Shown piece after piece: positions 56,705 to 64,000 of a DNA stretch of 64,000 nt. The DNA is taken from contig UCAG01000005.1 in the NCBI GenBank assembly GCA_900470285.1, positions 440,921 through 504,920 of the forward strand, read 5' to 3'. The notes under the pieces were generated by a model that had not been told where the DNA came from, searched no databases, and worked only from the letters and a program-made list of their open reading frames with translations. This DNA comes from Hyphomicrobiales bacterium (GTDB taxonomy: Bacteria > Pseudomonadota > Alphaproteobacteria > Rhizobiales > Rhizobiaceae). A program made the position numbers and the translations under genes. Positions within the stretch are counted from its first letter, which is position 1. Every line of letters starts with the position of its first letter.

Positions 56705-58012
56705 TCAGATAGCGGTACCGATAGCCAGTTCCGAAGCGCCGTCCATCTTGTAAATATCATCGCGGAACTGCGGAATACCGTCACCGGTAGACCAAGCGGA
56801 AATATAGACAAAATACAGCGCCACAGGGTCAGCCACCTGAATCGGATTATTCTGACCACTCTTAATTGTGTCTTCGATGGTCTGGCGATCCCATCCGCCG
56901 GTGTTTTTCAACAGCCACACATCCAGATCGCGGATATTCTGCACACGGATACAGCCTGACGAGTCGAAACGCATCAGATTGTTGAAGGTGCCTTTCTGCG
57001 GTGTGTCATGCATATAAACAGCATGGCTGTTATGGAAATTGATCTTGGTCGAAGCCATGGCATTGATCTTGCCCGGATCCTGACGGAACATCAGCTTCAC
57101 TGCATCTTCCGTGTTCCAGTCAACGGTTTCCGGCGGAACTTCCTGTCCCTGACCATTATAAAGGCGGATCTTGTTCTTGGTCAGATATTGCGGATCTTTA
57201 CGCATCAAAGGAATGATATCCTTGCGGATAATCGACTTTGGCGCTGTCCAGTATGGATTGAGGATCACTTCATGGATTTTAGAAGTCAGGATCGGTGTCT
57301 GGCGGTCGATCTTACCGACAACTGCGGTATGGCGCTGTACCACGCGGCCATTTTCAATCGCCTCGATCTGTGCTGCCGGAATATTGACCATGACAAAACG
57401 TGTCTGATCGACATTGGCCAGCGAGCCAAGACGCTGCAGATTGGTATTCAGCTGACCAAGACGGACATCGGCGCTGACATTGAGCGCCTTATAGGTCACA
57501 TCGCCCATCACGCCGTCAGCAGGCAGACCGTGGCGCGCCTGAAAGCGCTTTACGGCCGCATCCACATAAGTATCAAAAGAATTGGAAGCACCGATGCCCT
57601 GAGGCAGATCACCGGAGATCATCAGGCGCTGGCGCAGGATCGGCACAACCTGACTTTTCATGCCGAGACGCAGGCGCTCATTGCCCGGCACAACCGGCCA
57701 GCCGCCATTGGCAACAATATTATTATACTGATTGATCGCTTCGCTGATATAATTCAGCGTCTGCGGACTCATAATCGGCTGATTGGTGGCGATAGCTTTG
57801 GCACCGCCGGTGCCGCGTGCATCGAATGTATCGTTCCAGTTACCGCGACGGCCGGATGACAGCACATCATTCAGGCCGACAGCCTGAGCAAGTGCCGCAG
57901 AAGAAACTGCCGGCACCGACAAAGCAGCCAGTCCCAGACCGGCAGCGCCCCGCAAAAACAAACGGCGGTCAAGCGCCCTAGTTGTTTTGCTGTCTTTTAC
58001 ATTATGCTTCAT
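56705..58012 (-). CDS. ldtP: L,D-transpeptidase with peptidoglycan-binding domain
   Basis: A 435-residue periplasmic enzyme that makes 3-3 crosslinks or attaches proteins to peptidoglycan. A twin-arginine signal (DRRLFLRGAAGLGLAAL) with AxA-type cleavage near residue 42, a scaffold region, a peptidoglycan-binding domain (about 114-178, DTYVDAAVKRFQARHGLPADGVMG), and a YkuD domain with His335 (YMHDTPQK) and the nucleophile Cys354 (FDSSGCIRV). Rhizobial homologues are named LdtP and controlled by the MarR-type LdtR, which is encoded just upstream. The name follows that knowledge. Confidence 0.93.
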   Translation of the reverse strand: MKHNVKDSKTTRALDRRLFLRGAAGLGLAALSVPAVSSAALAQAVGLNDVLSSGRRGNWNDTFDARGTGGAKAIATNQPIMSPQTLNYISEAINQYNNIVANGGWPVVPGNERLRLGMKSQVVPILRQRLMISGDLPQGIGASNSFDTYVDAAVKRFQARHGLPADGVMGDVTYKALNVSADVRLGQLNTNLQRLGSLANVDQTRFVMVNIPAAQIEAIENGRVVQRHTAVVGKIDRQTPILTSKIHEVILNPYWTAPKSIIRKDIIPLMRKDPQYLTKNKIRLYNGQGQEVPPETVDWNTEDAVKLMFRQDPGKINAMASTKINFHNSHAVYMHDTPQKGTFNNLMRFDSSGCIRVQNIRDLDVWLLKNTGGWDRQTIEDTIKSGQNNPIQVADPVALYFVYISAWSTGDGIPQFRDDIYKMDGASELAIGTAI

Positions 58013-58070
58013 TCTTTGATCCTCAATCCGCCGTAACGTGGCACACCGGAATAGCTGGTCGCATGAGACA

Positions 58071-58120
58071 GGCGCATCTTATCCCTGCGAAGACAGTCCC
58101 GCTTTTCGGGATGCGCTCAA
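58071..58120. repeat. Palindromic intergenic element, family 2 (upstream of ldtP)
   Basis: GCGCATCTTATCCCTGCGA, then CCCGCTTTTCGGGATGCGC, aligned with the copy at 56344-56400. It lies about 60 bp before the ldtP start, within its leader or promoter. Confidence 0.65.
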
Positions 58121-58289
58121 CTTCAACTCTGGAACTAAAACAAACCTGAATAGCAGTATAACTGACTAAACCTGCATCCGTTGCTGATACACAAACATCC
58201 TGCCGGACTTAACCGCTATAAACAGTTTTGTGGCTTAAACATGTCTGCACCTATTCCGGCAAGTCATAGCATTCATCACAAACTGAAAA

Positions 58290-58315
58290 TTATTATTACA
58301 AGATAAGCTTAATAA
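58290..58315. promoter_or_regulatory. Candidate LdtR operator upstream of ldtP
   Basis: TTATTA (58293-58298) and TAATAA (58310-58315) form an inverted repeat in an A+T-rich stretch between ldtR and ldtP, about 285 bp before the ldtP start. A MarR-family dimer could bind such a site. No published motif was used to define it. Confidence 0.3.
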
Positions 58316-58363
58316 GTGAATGTGGCCATTTCGCAACGATCAGGACTGTCAGGATTGCCAGTG

Positions 58364-58909
58364 TTACTGCTCAATAGCCCTGCCATGCATGTGACTGAAT
58401 TTTTGCAATCGCCTCAAAGAGTTATGCATAGAAGCCAAACGCGCAGCATCCGGCACTTCCCTGCCCGATGTCTCCAGAAACACATAAGTATAAAGCTCAT
58501 AGAGGCCGTCTGCCACTGCCTGTCCTTTTTCTGTGAGTTCAAGAACAGCCAGATCCGCTCCGCCTGCCGCAGTCTCATCCGCACCGGAGGTCGCATAACC
58601 TTGTGCAAACAGACTTGCCAGCATCACCACTGATTGCGATGTGACAGGCTCAACCATACGGTAAAGCTGGACAGTATCACGCAGACCAAGACTGATACAG
58701 AACAGCATCAATGCCTGTTCGGCATTCAGCGGATAATCCTGCCGGCCGGAAAAAGCATCGTCAAAAAATGCCAGAACCCGCTTATAATGCCGGTTCAGCT
58801 GCCGCTCAACCTCCAAACACAGAACCTGCAAGCCTGTTCCTTCAGCAGAACGGGAACCTGCATATCCGGCACCGGATAATGATGTCTGAAACGGCTCTTG
58901 CGTTTGCAT
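58364..58909 (-). CDS. ldtR: MarR-type regulator LdtR
   Basis: A 181-residue winged-helix protein. LNAEQALMLFCISLGLRDTVQLYRMVEPVTSQSVVMLASLFAQGYATS is a divergent MarR DNA-binding core, and LAVLELTEKGQAVADGLYELYTYVFLETSG is the wing and dimer helix. Position directly upstream of ldtP and next to a DUF6163 gene fits LdtR of Sinorhizobium and Liberibacter, which controls ldtP and osmotic tolerance. The ATG at 58909 has GGAGACA upstream; a frame to 58939 lacks one. Confidence 0.78.
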   Translation of the reverse strand: MQTQEPFQTSLSGAGYAGSRSAEGTGLQVLCLEVERQLNRHYKRVLAFFDDAFSGRQDYPLNAEQALMLFCISLGLRDTVQLYRMVEPVTSQSVVMLASLFAQGYATSGADETAAGGADLAVLELTEKGQAVADGLYELYTYVFLETSGREVPDAARLASMHNSLRRLQKFSHMHGRAIEQ

Positions 58910-59088
58910 GCAGCTTGTCTCCGCTTTTCCAAAGCACAAGATCAGCCCGCCGCCTCCGAATGCGGAGCGCGCAGAAAACTGAAATTTGCCTGAGGAGACT
59001 TTAAGAAACAGCGGTGAAATTCGGCTTAAGCCACAGGGCTAACAAGTGGTTAACAACCGGCTTTCTCAATCCGGTCATTACCCATGTT

Positions 59089-59529
59089 TTAACGGACAGG
59101 CGCTGCCAGTGCACGTTTGCCTTGCAGAAACAGGCCGATACGAAAAGCGACATAGATCAGCAGAAACGCAATATTGACCGCCGCCAGTGCCGGAAAATAT
59201 TCAAAAAATCGTGCAAAAACTGTGTAAATCAAGGCCTGAGCCACAGCAGTAATCACCCATAACACTGCCCCCCATGAGGCACGAATCCACAACCCCGTCG
59301 CAACAATCGGCAGCGCAATCGCGAGACTCACACAAACTGTCTGCCATTGCCACGGCATCAGATCGAAACGCCATAACAGCCCCGGATAAAGACCGATCAG
59401 CCGCAGCCAGTAATAAACACCGCCGACAAGACAAACCAACGCGACAAACCGGATAAACAGAATGAACCAGCTATGCAGGGTTGAATCTCCCGTGCGTAAT
59501 CTCAGCTGATCATCCATCATGCGGCTCAT
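59089..59529 (-). CDS. DUF6163-like four-helix membrane protein
   Basis: A 146-residue inner-membrane protein with four hydrophobic helices (FILFIRFVALVCLVGGVYYWLRLI, WQTVCVSLAIALPIVATGLWI, WGAVLWVITAVAQALIYTVF, AVNIAFLLIYVAFRIGLFL). Rhizobial proteins of this type are grouped as DUF6163; function unknown. It is upstream of ldtR on the same strand, a conserved neighbour, so it may take part in envelope maintenance. It begins 18 bp after the hydrolase-like gene. Confidence 0.8.
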   Translation of the reverse strand: MSRMMDDQLRLRTGDSTLHSWFILFIRFVALVCLVGGVYYWLRLIGLYPGLLWRFDLMPWQWQTVCVSLAIALPIVATGLWIRASWGAVLWVITAVAQALIYTVFARFFEYFPALAAVNIAFLLIYVAFRIGLFLQGKRALAAPVR

Positions 59530-59547
59530 TACCCTTGTTTATTGTCT

Positions 59548-60651
59548 TTAAGCGTTAAAAAAGTCCGGCAATTGCACCTGCGCCAATGTTGCAGGATTCC
59601 ATATCGGATTACCGGTCTTGTCGATCAGAACAGCGCCGACACCGGCATAGAAATCATGCCCTTGCAGCAGAATCTCTGCCAGAGCGTACTCTATTTGCAT
59701 CTGCCTATCCAAGCGTGCGCTGTAGCTCAGCTCTCTGTTTGCACGAATAAATGCTTCGGCATCCTGAAAAAGTGTAAAAATCGCCTTCAGACTGGTTGGT
59801 GAACGTTTGCCCAGCAGTTCAGCAATGGCTGCGGCCTTCTCACTACCAGCCTCTCCTGCTGTTGAGAATTGTGCCAGAACCTGTTCCACACTCTCCGCCG
59901 TACAGCATCGGGCAATCAGCCCCCTGTCCTGCTCCGGCATTTCCCAGTCCGGCACATCAGATTGCATAGACAATAAAACATCATCCGGCTTTTCACCGCC
60001 GATCAGCTGCGCACGCAACTCCGCCAACTGCTCGGCCTTCAGAGCGTGAGTGGCAATCCCGCTCTGCAAACAATCTCCCCAGCGTATCGCCGAGCCGGTT
60101 AAGCCGAGATAAAAGCCGAACTTGTCCGGCAAGGCAGGTAAAAACGCACTGCCGCCGACATCGGTGAAAAAACCGATCCCGCTTTCCGGCATAGCAAACA
60201 GCGTATTCTCCGTCACAATCCGGTGTGAACCATGGACGGATATTCCGGCACCGCCCCCCATGGTAATGCCGTCAAGCAAAGCAATATAAGGCTTCTTATA
60301 GGAGCCGATGAGGCGATTGAGGCGATATTCATCCTGGAAAAAATCATAGGCAGGCGCGCCATTTCTGCCTGCATGATAGGCAGCCACAACATCACCACCG
60401 GCACAAAATGCACGCCCTTCGCCTTCAACGATCACAGTTTTCACCTGAGGATCATCGGCCCAATGCAGCAAGGCGCGCTCCATTGCCTGCACCATTTTGT
60501 GTGTCAGAGCATTCAGCGCTTTCGGACGGGTCAGCCGGATCAGTCCTGCAGAACCTTGCATAGTAAAAGCAACTTCATCATCGCCGCCGAAATTCTCCTT
60601 GAAATCAGATATCATCACGCCGCTTCCTCCGCTCTGATGCACCTTATTCAT
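59548..60651 (-). CDS. 3-hydroxyisobutyryl-CoA hydrolase-like protein (crotonase family)
   Basis: A 367-residue crotonase-fold enzyme of the HIBCH type, which acts in valine breakdown. RLTRPKALNALTHKMVQAME, GRAFCAGGDVVAAYH (oxyanion hole), LDGITMGGGAGISVHG and the catalytic glutamate in AMPESGIGFFTDVGGSAFL are visible. The length of about 350-370, more than for enoyl-CoA hydratases, supports HIBCH. GAGAGGAAAA lies before the ATG at 60651; ATG at 60615 is less likely. It is divergent from hemB. Confidence 0.88.
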   Translation of the reverse strand: MNKVHQSGGSGVMISDFKENFGGDDEVAFTMQGSAGLIRLTRPKALNALTHKMVQAMERALLHWADDPQVKTVIVEGEGRAFCAGGDVVAAYHAGRNGAPAYDFFQDEYRLNRLIGSYKKPYIALLDGITMGGGAGISVHGSHRIVTENTLFAMPESGIGFFTDVGGSAFLPALPDKFGFYLGLTGSAIRWGDCLQSGIATHALKAEQLAELRAQLIGGEKPDDVLLSMQSDVPDWEMPEQDRGLIARCCTAESVEQVLAQFSTAGEAGSEKAAAIAELLGKRSPTSLKAIFTLFQDAEAFIRANRELSYSARLDRQMQIEYALAEILLQGHDFYAGVGAVLIDKTGNPIWNPATLAQVQLPDFFNA

Positions 60652-60830
60652 TGATTTTCCTCTCCCGCATTGAAGCATGATTCATAAGTGAGTAAAGCAA
60701 GCGCGGCAATGTTTCACACCTCAAAAATTGTTTTTATCAAGCTGTAACCACGATTTGGGTGTTAAGGCTCCCTCATCGAAGTCTGCGCTGCAGGAAATTG
60801 CAGCTTCATGGGCCGAAATACGGAAAAGAC

Positions 60831-61835
60831 ATGATGCGTAACATTGATGAGATCACCCAAAGCCGCCGCCTGCGCCGTACGCGCCGTACCGACTGGTCAC
60901 GCCGTATGGTTCAGGAAAACAGTTTAAGCGTCAATGATCTGATCTGGCCGTTTTTTGTCTGTGAGGGCAGCAATGTCACCTCGCCGATTGCCGCAATGCC
61001 GGGTGTTCATCGTTACTCCGTGGATATGGCTGTGCGTCAGGCAGAAAAAGCTGCGAAACTTGGTATTCCGGCCATCGCACCTTTCCCGAATGAACCGGCG
61101 CACATTAAAACGCAGGACGGCTCTTATATTGCCGATCCTGACAATCTCATCAATTCGGTGACCCGTGCGATCAAAAAGGAAATTCCTGAAATCGGCATTA
61201 TTACCGATGCTGCGCTCGATCCTTTCACCACTGACGGCCATGACGGAATTTTACGCGACGGTATTATTCTCAATGATGAATCCGTTGAGATGGTTGTGCG
61301 CGGTGCGCTGGCACAAGCTGAAGCCGGTGCGGATATTATCGCCCCTTCCGATATGATGGATGGCCGTATCGGCGCAATCCGCGATGCACTGGATGCCAAT
61401 GGTTTCCAACATCTGCCGATTATGTCCTACGCGACCAAATTCGCCTCAGCTTTCTACGGTCCTTACCGTGAAGCGATCGGCACAGCAGGTGTGCTCAAAG
61501 GTGACAAGAAAACCTATTATCTTGATCCGGCCAATACGGATGAAGCGCTGCGCGAAGCCGAACAGGATGTGCTGGAAGGCGCGGATATGCTGATGGTCAA
61601 ACCAGGCCTGCCTTATCTCGATATTATCCACCGTATCAAAAGCCAGTTTGCCCTGCCGACCTTCGCCTATCAGGTCTCCGGTGAATATGCGATGATCAAA
61701 GCTGCCGGTCAGAATGGCTGGATCGACGAAGAAAAAGTGATGCTGGAAAGCCTGCTGGCATTCAAACGCGCCGGTTGCGACGGTATTCTCACTTATTTCG
61801 CTCTGGAAGTGGCTGAGAAACTCAAAAACGCCTGA
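60831..61835 (+). CDS. hemB: Delta-aminolevulinic acid dehydratase (porphobilinogen synthase)
   Basis: A 334-residue enzyme that condenses two aminolevulinate molecules in heme synthesis. Schiff-base lysines are Lys203 (MSYATKFASAFYGPYREA) and Lys257 (ADMLMVKPGLPYLDI). The metal region DAALDPFTTDGHDG has no cysteine triad, so this is the magnesium-type, zinc-independent class common in alphaproteobacteria. The ATG at 60831 follows GGAAAAG; a second ATG at 60834 is possible. A strong terminator follows. Confidence 0.97.
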   Translation: MMRNIDEITQSRRLRRTRRTDWSRRMVQENSLSVNDLIWPFFVCEGSNVTSPIAAMPGVHRYSVDMAVRQAEKAAKLGIPAIAPFPNEPAHIKTQDGSYIADPDNLINSVTRAIKKEIPEIGIITDAALDPFTTDGHDGILRDGIILNDESVEMVVRGALAQAEAGADIIAPSDMMDGRIGAIRDALDANGFQHLPIMSYATKFASAFYGPYREAIGTAGVLKGDKKTYYLDPANTDEALREAEQDVLEGADMLMVKPGLPYLDIIHRIKSQFALPTFAYQVSGEYAMIKAAGQNGWIDEEKVMLESLLAFKRAGCDGILTYFALEVAEKLKNA

Positions 61836-61851
61836 TCCCGTCTATGTTTTT

Positions 61852-61893
61852 AAAAAAGCGCATTCAGCCTCAGGCAGAATGCGCTTTTTTATT
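61852..61893 (+). terminator. Terminator after hemB
   Basis: AAAAAAGCGCATTC pairs with GAATGCGCTTTTTT, then ATTTCG. Confidence 0.93.
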
Positions 61894-62009
61894 TCGTATT
61901 GCATTCAGAAGGCTTACCGGCAGAGGGCTTACCGGCGGGCAATCTTGAAATCGGTACTGCGGCTTCCTATCTCCCTGATTGTAAGTTTAAAAGGAGAAAC
62001 CATAAGCCG

Positions 62010-62480
62010 ATGAATGACCGAACAATCCATAATGATATTGTTCTGCCGCGTTTTGAAGACCGCCGCCTGTATGAAGGTGTGCGCACCAGACGTGTATTCG
62101 CCTTTGCGATTGACTATTTCATTGTGCTTTTGCTGTGTATCCCTGTCGCGATCGTCATCGCTTTTCTGGGTATTCTGACGCTGGGGCTGGGCTGGATGCT
62201 CTATGGTATCCTGCTGCCGCTGGTGGCGCTGCCTTATGTATATTTTACAGTCGGCGGACGTAATAAAGCCACCACAGGTATGCGGATGATGGGTATTCGC
62301 ATCGAGCGTATGGACGGCCATCAGGTTGACGGTCTGTTTGCAGTGGTTCACTCAGTCTTGTTCTGGGCTTCCTGCGCAGTGCTCACCCCGTTGATCCTGC
62401 TGGCAACCCTGTTTCTGGATTACAAACGCGGCGTACATGACATGCTGCTCGGCGCGGTGATTGTCCGTACCAATCCGTAA
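62010..62480 (+). CDS. RDD family membrane protein
   Basis: A 156-residue inner-membrane protein with an N-terminal about 30-residue lead and RDD domain: RRVFAFAIDYFIVLLLCIPVAIVIAFLGILTLG, YFTVGGRNKATTGMRMMGIRIERMDG and LDYKRGVHDMLLGAVIVRTN. Some RDD proteins are cation transporters; its role is unknown. It commonly lies between hemB and bpt in Rhizobiales, as here. The ribosome binding site AAGGAG is 13 nt before the ATG at 62010, longer than usual. Confidence 0.9.
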   Translation: MNDRTIHNDIVLPRFEDRRLYEGVRTRRVFAFAIDYFIVLLLCIPVAIVIAFLGILTLGLGWMLYGILLPLVALPYVYFTVGGRNKATTGMRMMGIRIERMDGHQVDGLFAVVHSVLFWASCAVLTPLILLATLFLDYKRGVHDMLLGAVIVRTNP

Positions 62481-62501
62481 CAAGACGACAAGCTGAACGT
62501 G

Positions 62502-62532
62502 AACAGCGCGGGTATCTCCGCGCTGTTTTCTT
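62502..62532 (+). terminator. Terminator after the RDD gene
   Basis: AACAGCGCGG pairs with CCGCGCTGTT around GTATCT, then TTCTTT. Confidence 0.85.
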
Positions 62533-62571
62533 TACCAGCTTTTTTATCGCCCCATATGCGCTATGAAGGGC

Positions 62572-62717
62572 TAGAGCATTTCACAGTCAAGTTGGATCAA
62601 CTTGACGGCAGTGATAATGCGACAAACTAAAGAATCTAGAGCGAGTGCTGTGATCCAATCTGGATGTAAACCGCTCTAGAGCGAGTTTTGTGCGCCCAAC
62701 GGTGCGCCCTGCGCTCT
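62572..62717 (+). repeat. Composite palindromic element, family 1 (between RDD and bpt genes)
   Basis: The first module (62572-62678) is nearly identical to the inverted copy at 44863-44970 (two differences over 82 bp). The second (62677-62717), TAGAGCGAGTTTTGTGCGC to GCGCTC, is the right-hand module of the copy at 3238-3342. The two modules share their junction TA, showing that they are separable units. Confidence 0.85.
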
Positions 62718-62845
62718 CAATCACAAAAGCGGGATTTTACATATCTTCGTTTTCAATTATTATTAACCACTCTGCAGGCCTTTAACTGCACAATTACAGA
62801 CGGGAATTTTACAATTCGTCTTTATTGCGTTTTGATAGGCAGACC

Positions 62846-63601
62846 ATGACACAACATCAACCGCAACCGCAGCAATTTTATCTCACCGCCCCGTCTGAAT
62901 GTCCGTATCTGGACAATCGCGCAGAGCGGAAGGTTTTTACACATCTGGTTGGCAGCCGTGCGCCGGAACTCAATGATCTGCTGACACAGGCCGGTTTCCG
63001 GCGTTCGCAAAATATCGCCTATCGCCCCGCCTGTGAAAGCTGCAATGCCTGTGTGTCCGTGCGTATTCTCGCCGGTGAATTTCAGATGACGCGCTCCATG
63101 CGCCGCATCTGGAAACGCAATCAGGATCTCATTGGCTTTGCAAATAAAGCTGAGCCGAGTTCCGAGCAATATTCCCTGTTCCATGATTATCTTAATCACC
63201 GTCATCATAATGGCGGCATGTCGGAAATGTCCGTGCTTGATTATGCGATGATGGTTGAGGACAGCCATGTGAACACGCAGATCATCGAATATCGTATGCG
63301 TGGCGCTGATACGATGATTACAGGCAAAGGCGAAGGTCCGCTGATTGCTGCCGCCCTCACCGATGTAATGGGCGACGGCGTGTCGATGGTCTATTCGTTC
63401 TTTAATCCGGAACTGGCTGACCGCTCACTCGGCACCTATATTATTCTCGACCATATTATGCGCTGCAACGCGCTTGGCCTGCCGCATGTTTATTTGGGCT
63501 ACTGGGTCAACGGTTCTGAAAAGATGCATTATAAAACCCGCTTCAAACCGCAGGAACATCTCACAACCAATGGCTGGCTGCGTACGGAAATTACGGAATA
63601 A
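62846..63601 (+). CDS. bpt: Aspartate/glutamate leucyltransferase (Bpt)
   Basis: A 251-residue tRNA-protein transferase that adds leucine to N-terminal Asp or Glu of proteins and marks them for ClpAP (N-degron pathway). The N-terminal cluster [15 protein letters not shown] and the C-terminal region [42 protein letters not shown] match Bpt and eukaryotic ATE1. ATG at 62846 was chosen over the TTG at 62825. It follows a composite repeat and precedes a kinase-like gene by 60 bp. Confidence 0.95.
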   Translation: MTQHQPQPQQFYLTAPSECPYLDNRAERKVFTHLVGSRAPELNDLLTQAGFRRSQNIAYRPACESCNACVSVRILAGEFQMTRSMRRIWKRNQDLIGFANKAEPSSEQYSLFHDYLNHRHHNGGMSEMSVLDYAMMVEDSHVNTQIIEYRMRGADTMITGKGEGPLIAAALTDVMGDGVSMVYSFFNPELADRSLGTYIILDHIMRCNALGLPHVYLGYWVNGSEKMHYKTRFKPQEHLTTNGWLRTEITE

Positions 63602-63661
63602 CGGATTTTATCATTATATCAGTTCCGCAACTGACAATGACCGGACAAAGCAAACCCTGTT

Positions 63662-64000
63662 ATGCATGCCAATAAGATTAAAACCGATCTGACGCTAATA
63701 CAGCGCTTGATTGCCTCCCAGTTTCCGCAATGGCAAAATTTACCGCTGAAAGAAGTTTTCAGCGCGGGTACCGATAATTCCATGTACAGGCTTGGTGATG
63801 ATCTGGTTGTCCGCCTTCCGCAACGTCCGGAAGCAGCAGTGCAGATTCTTAAAGAACAGCGCTGGCTACCTGTCATTGCTCCGCATCTGCATTGTGAAAT
63901 TCCACTGCCATTGGCCAATGGTGTACCTGCCACAGATTTCCCTTATCCATGGTCAGTCTGTCAGTGGCATGAAGGTGAGAATGCCATAGAAGCTACAGTT
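63662..64000 (+). CDS. Aminoglycoside phosphotransferase-family protein (truncated by window end)
   Basis: The first 113 codons of a frame open at the window edge. The N-lobe FSAGTDNSMYRLGDDLVVRLPQRPEAAVQILKEQRWLPVIAPHL and FPYPWSVCQWHEGENA are typical of the APH-like kinase family of small-molecule phosphotransferases. The catalytic loop lies beyond the window. The substrate is unknown and resistance is not implied. No strong ribosome binding site is visible. Confidence 0.85.
   Translation, partial: MHANKIKTDLTLIQRLIASQFPQWQNLPLKEVFSAGTDNSMYRLGDDLVVRLPQRPEAAVQILKEQRWLPVIAPHLHCEIPLPLANGVPATDFPYPWSVCQWHEGENAIEATV

Noticed and set aside
56617-56859. Minus-strand frame overlapping the 3' end of ldtP
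   Set aside because: Out of frame within the well-conserved end of the transpeptidase; no sign of a frameshift because the ldtP domain is complete.

Overview
The window is chromosomal DNA from an alphaproteobacterium of the Hyphomicrobiales, most likely Brucellaceae. This is inferred from gene order typical of Brucella/Ochrobactrum/Bartonella chromosomes (glyA-nrdR-ribD-ribE-ribH-nusB-hppA-bamE, a DUF177/plsX/fabH/ihfA/merR block, rplM-rpsI next to a sulfhydrylase) and from many palindromic intergenic repeats of the Rhizobiales kind. Base composition looks moderate (near 50% GC by eye), lower than Brucella itself, so a relative such as Pseudochrobactrum is possible. No rRNA, phage, transposase or CRISPR array was seen.

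Layout. 1-960: two tRNA-Asp (one cut by the window edge) and two identical tRNA-Val. 960-2311: a gene-free stretch holding an NrdR-box promoter and a periodic array of small RNA hairpins, upstream of the class Ib ribonucleotide reductase genes nrdHIEF (2312-6725). 7051-18742: an orphan Flp pilin, a cytochrome P450, a sulfhydrylase-cupin pair, a CoA-binding protein, rplM-rpsI, small enzymes, a class C acid phosphatase, agmatinase, argC, a kinase-like protein, heme A synthase. 18745-27514: an exopolysaccharide locus (FemAB/GNAT-like protein, chain-length protein with a degenerate kinase domain, Wza-type lipoprotein, glycosyltransferase, priming phosphotransferase, Wzy-like polymerase), followed by a diguanylate cyclase. 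29330-42210: accessory genes for envelope and stress (GlsB-like, DUF883, EptA-like transferase, small exported proteins, three A+T-rich glycosyltransferase genes beside tRNA-Pro, an EmrAB-like efflux pair with a MarR regulator, a META-domain protein). 42277-50388: merR, ihfA, fabH, plsX, DUF177, cytochrome bc1 chaperone, bamE, hppA. 50832-56247: nusB, ribH, ribE, ribD, nrdR, glyA. 56705-64000: L,D-transpeptidase and its probable MarR-type regulator LdtR, DUF6163, a 3-hydroxyisobutyryl-CoA hydrolase-like protein, hemB, RDD, bpt and a truncated phosphotransferase.

How the parts connect. nrdR (54244-54726) encodes the repressor expected to act on the NrdR boxes at 1303-1351 and perhaps 2737-2752. 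The exopolysaccharide genes plus the adjacent diguanylate cyclase suggest a c-di-GMP-linked surface polysaccharide. ldtR and ldtP form a regulator-target pair for peptidoglycan crosslinking.

The most unusual signal is at 2081-2195: five short hairpins with GNNA loops (three are GNRA) at a strict 25-26 nt period, with a compensatory base-pair change, lying in the presumed nrd leader. A second theme is two families of palindromic intergenic elements (nine copies), three of which supply the stop codon of the neighbouring gene.
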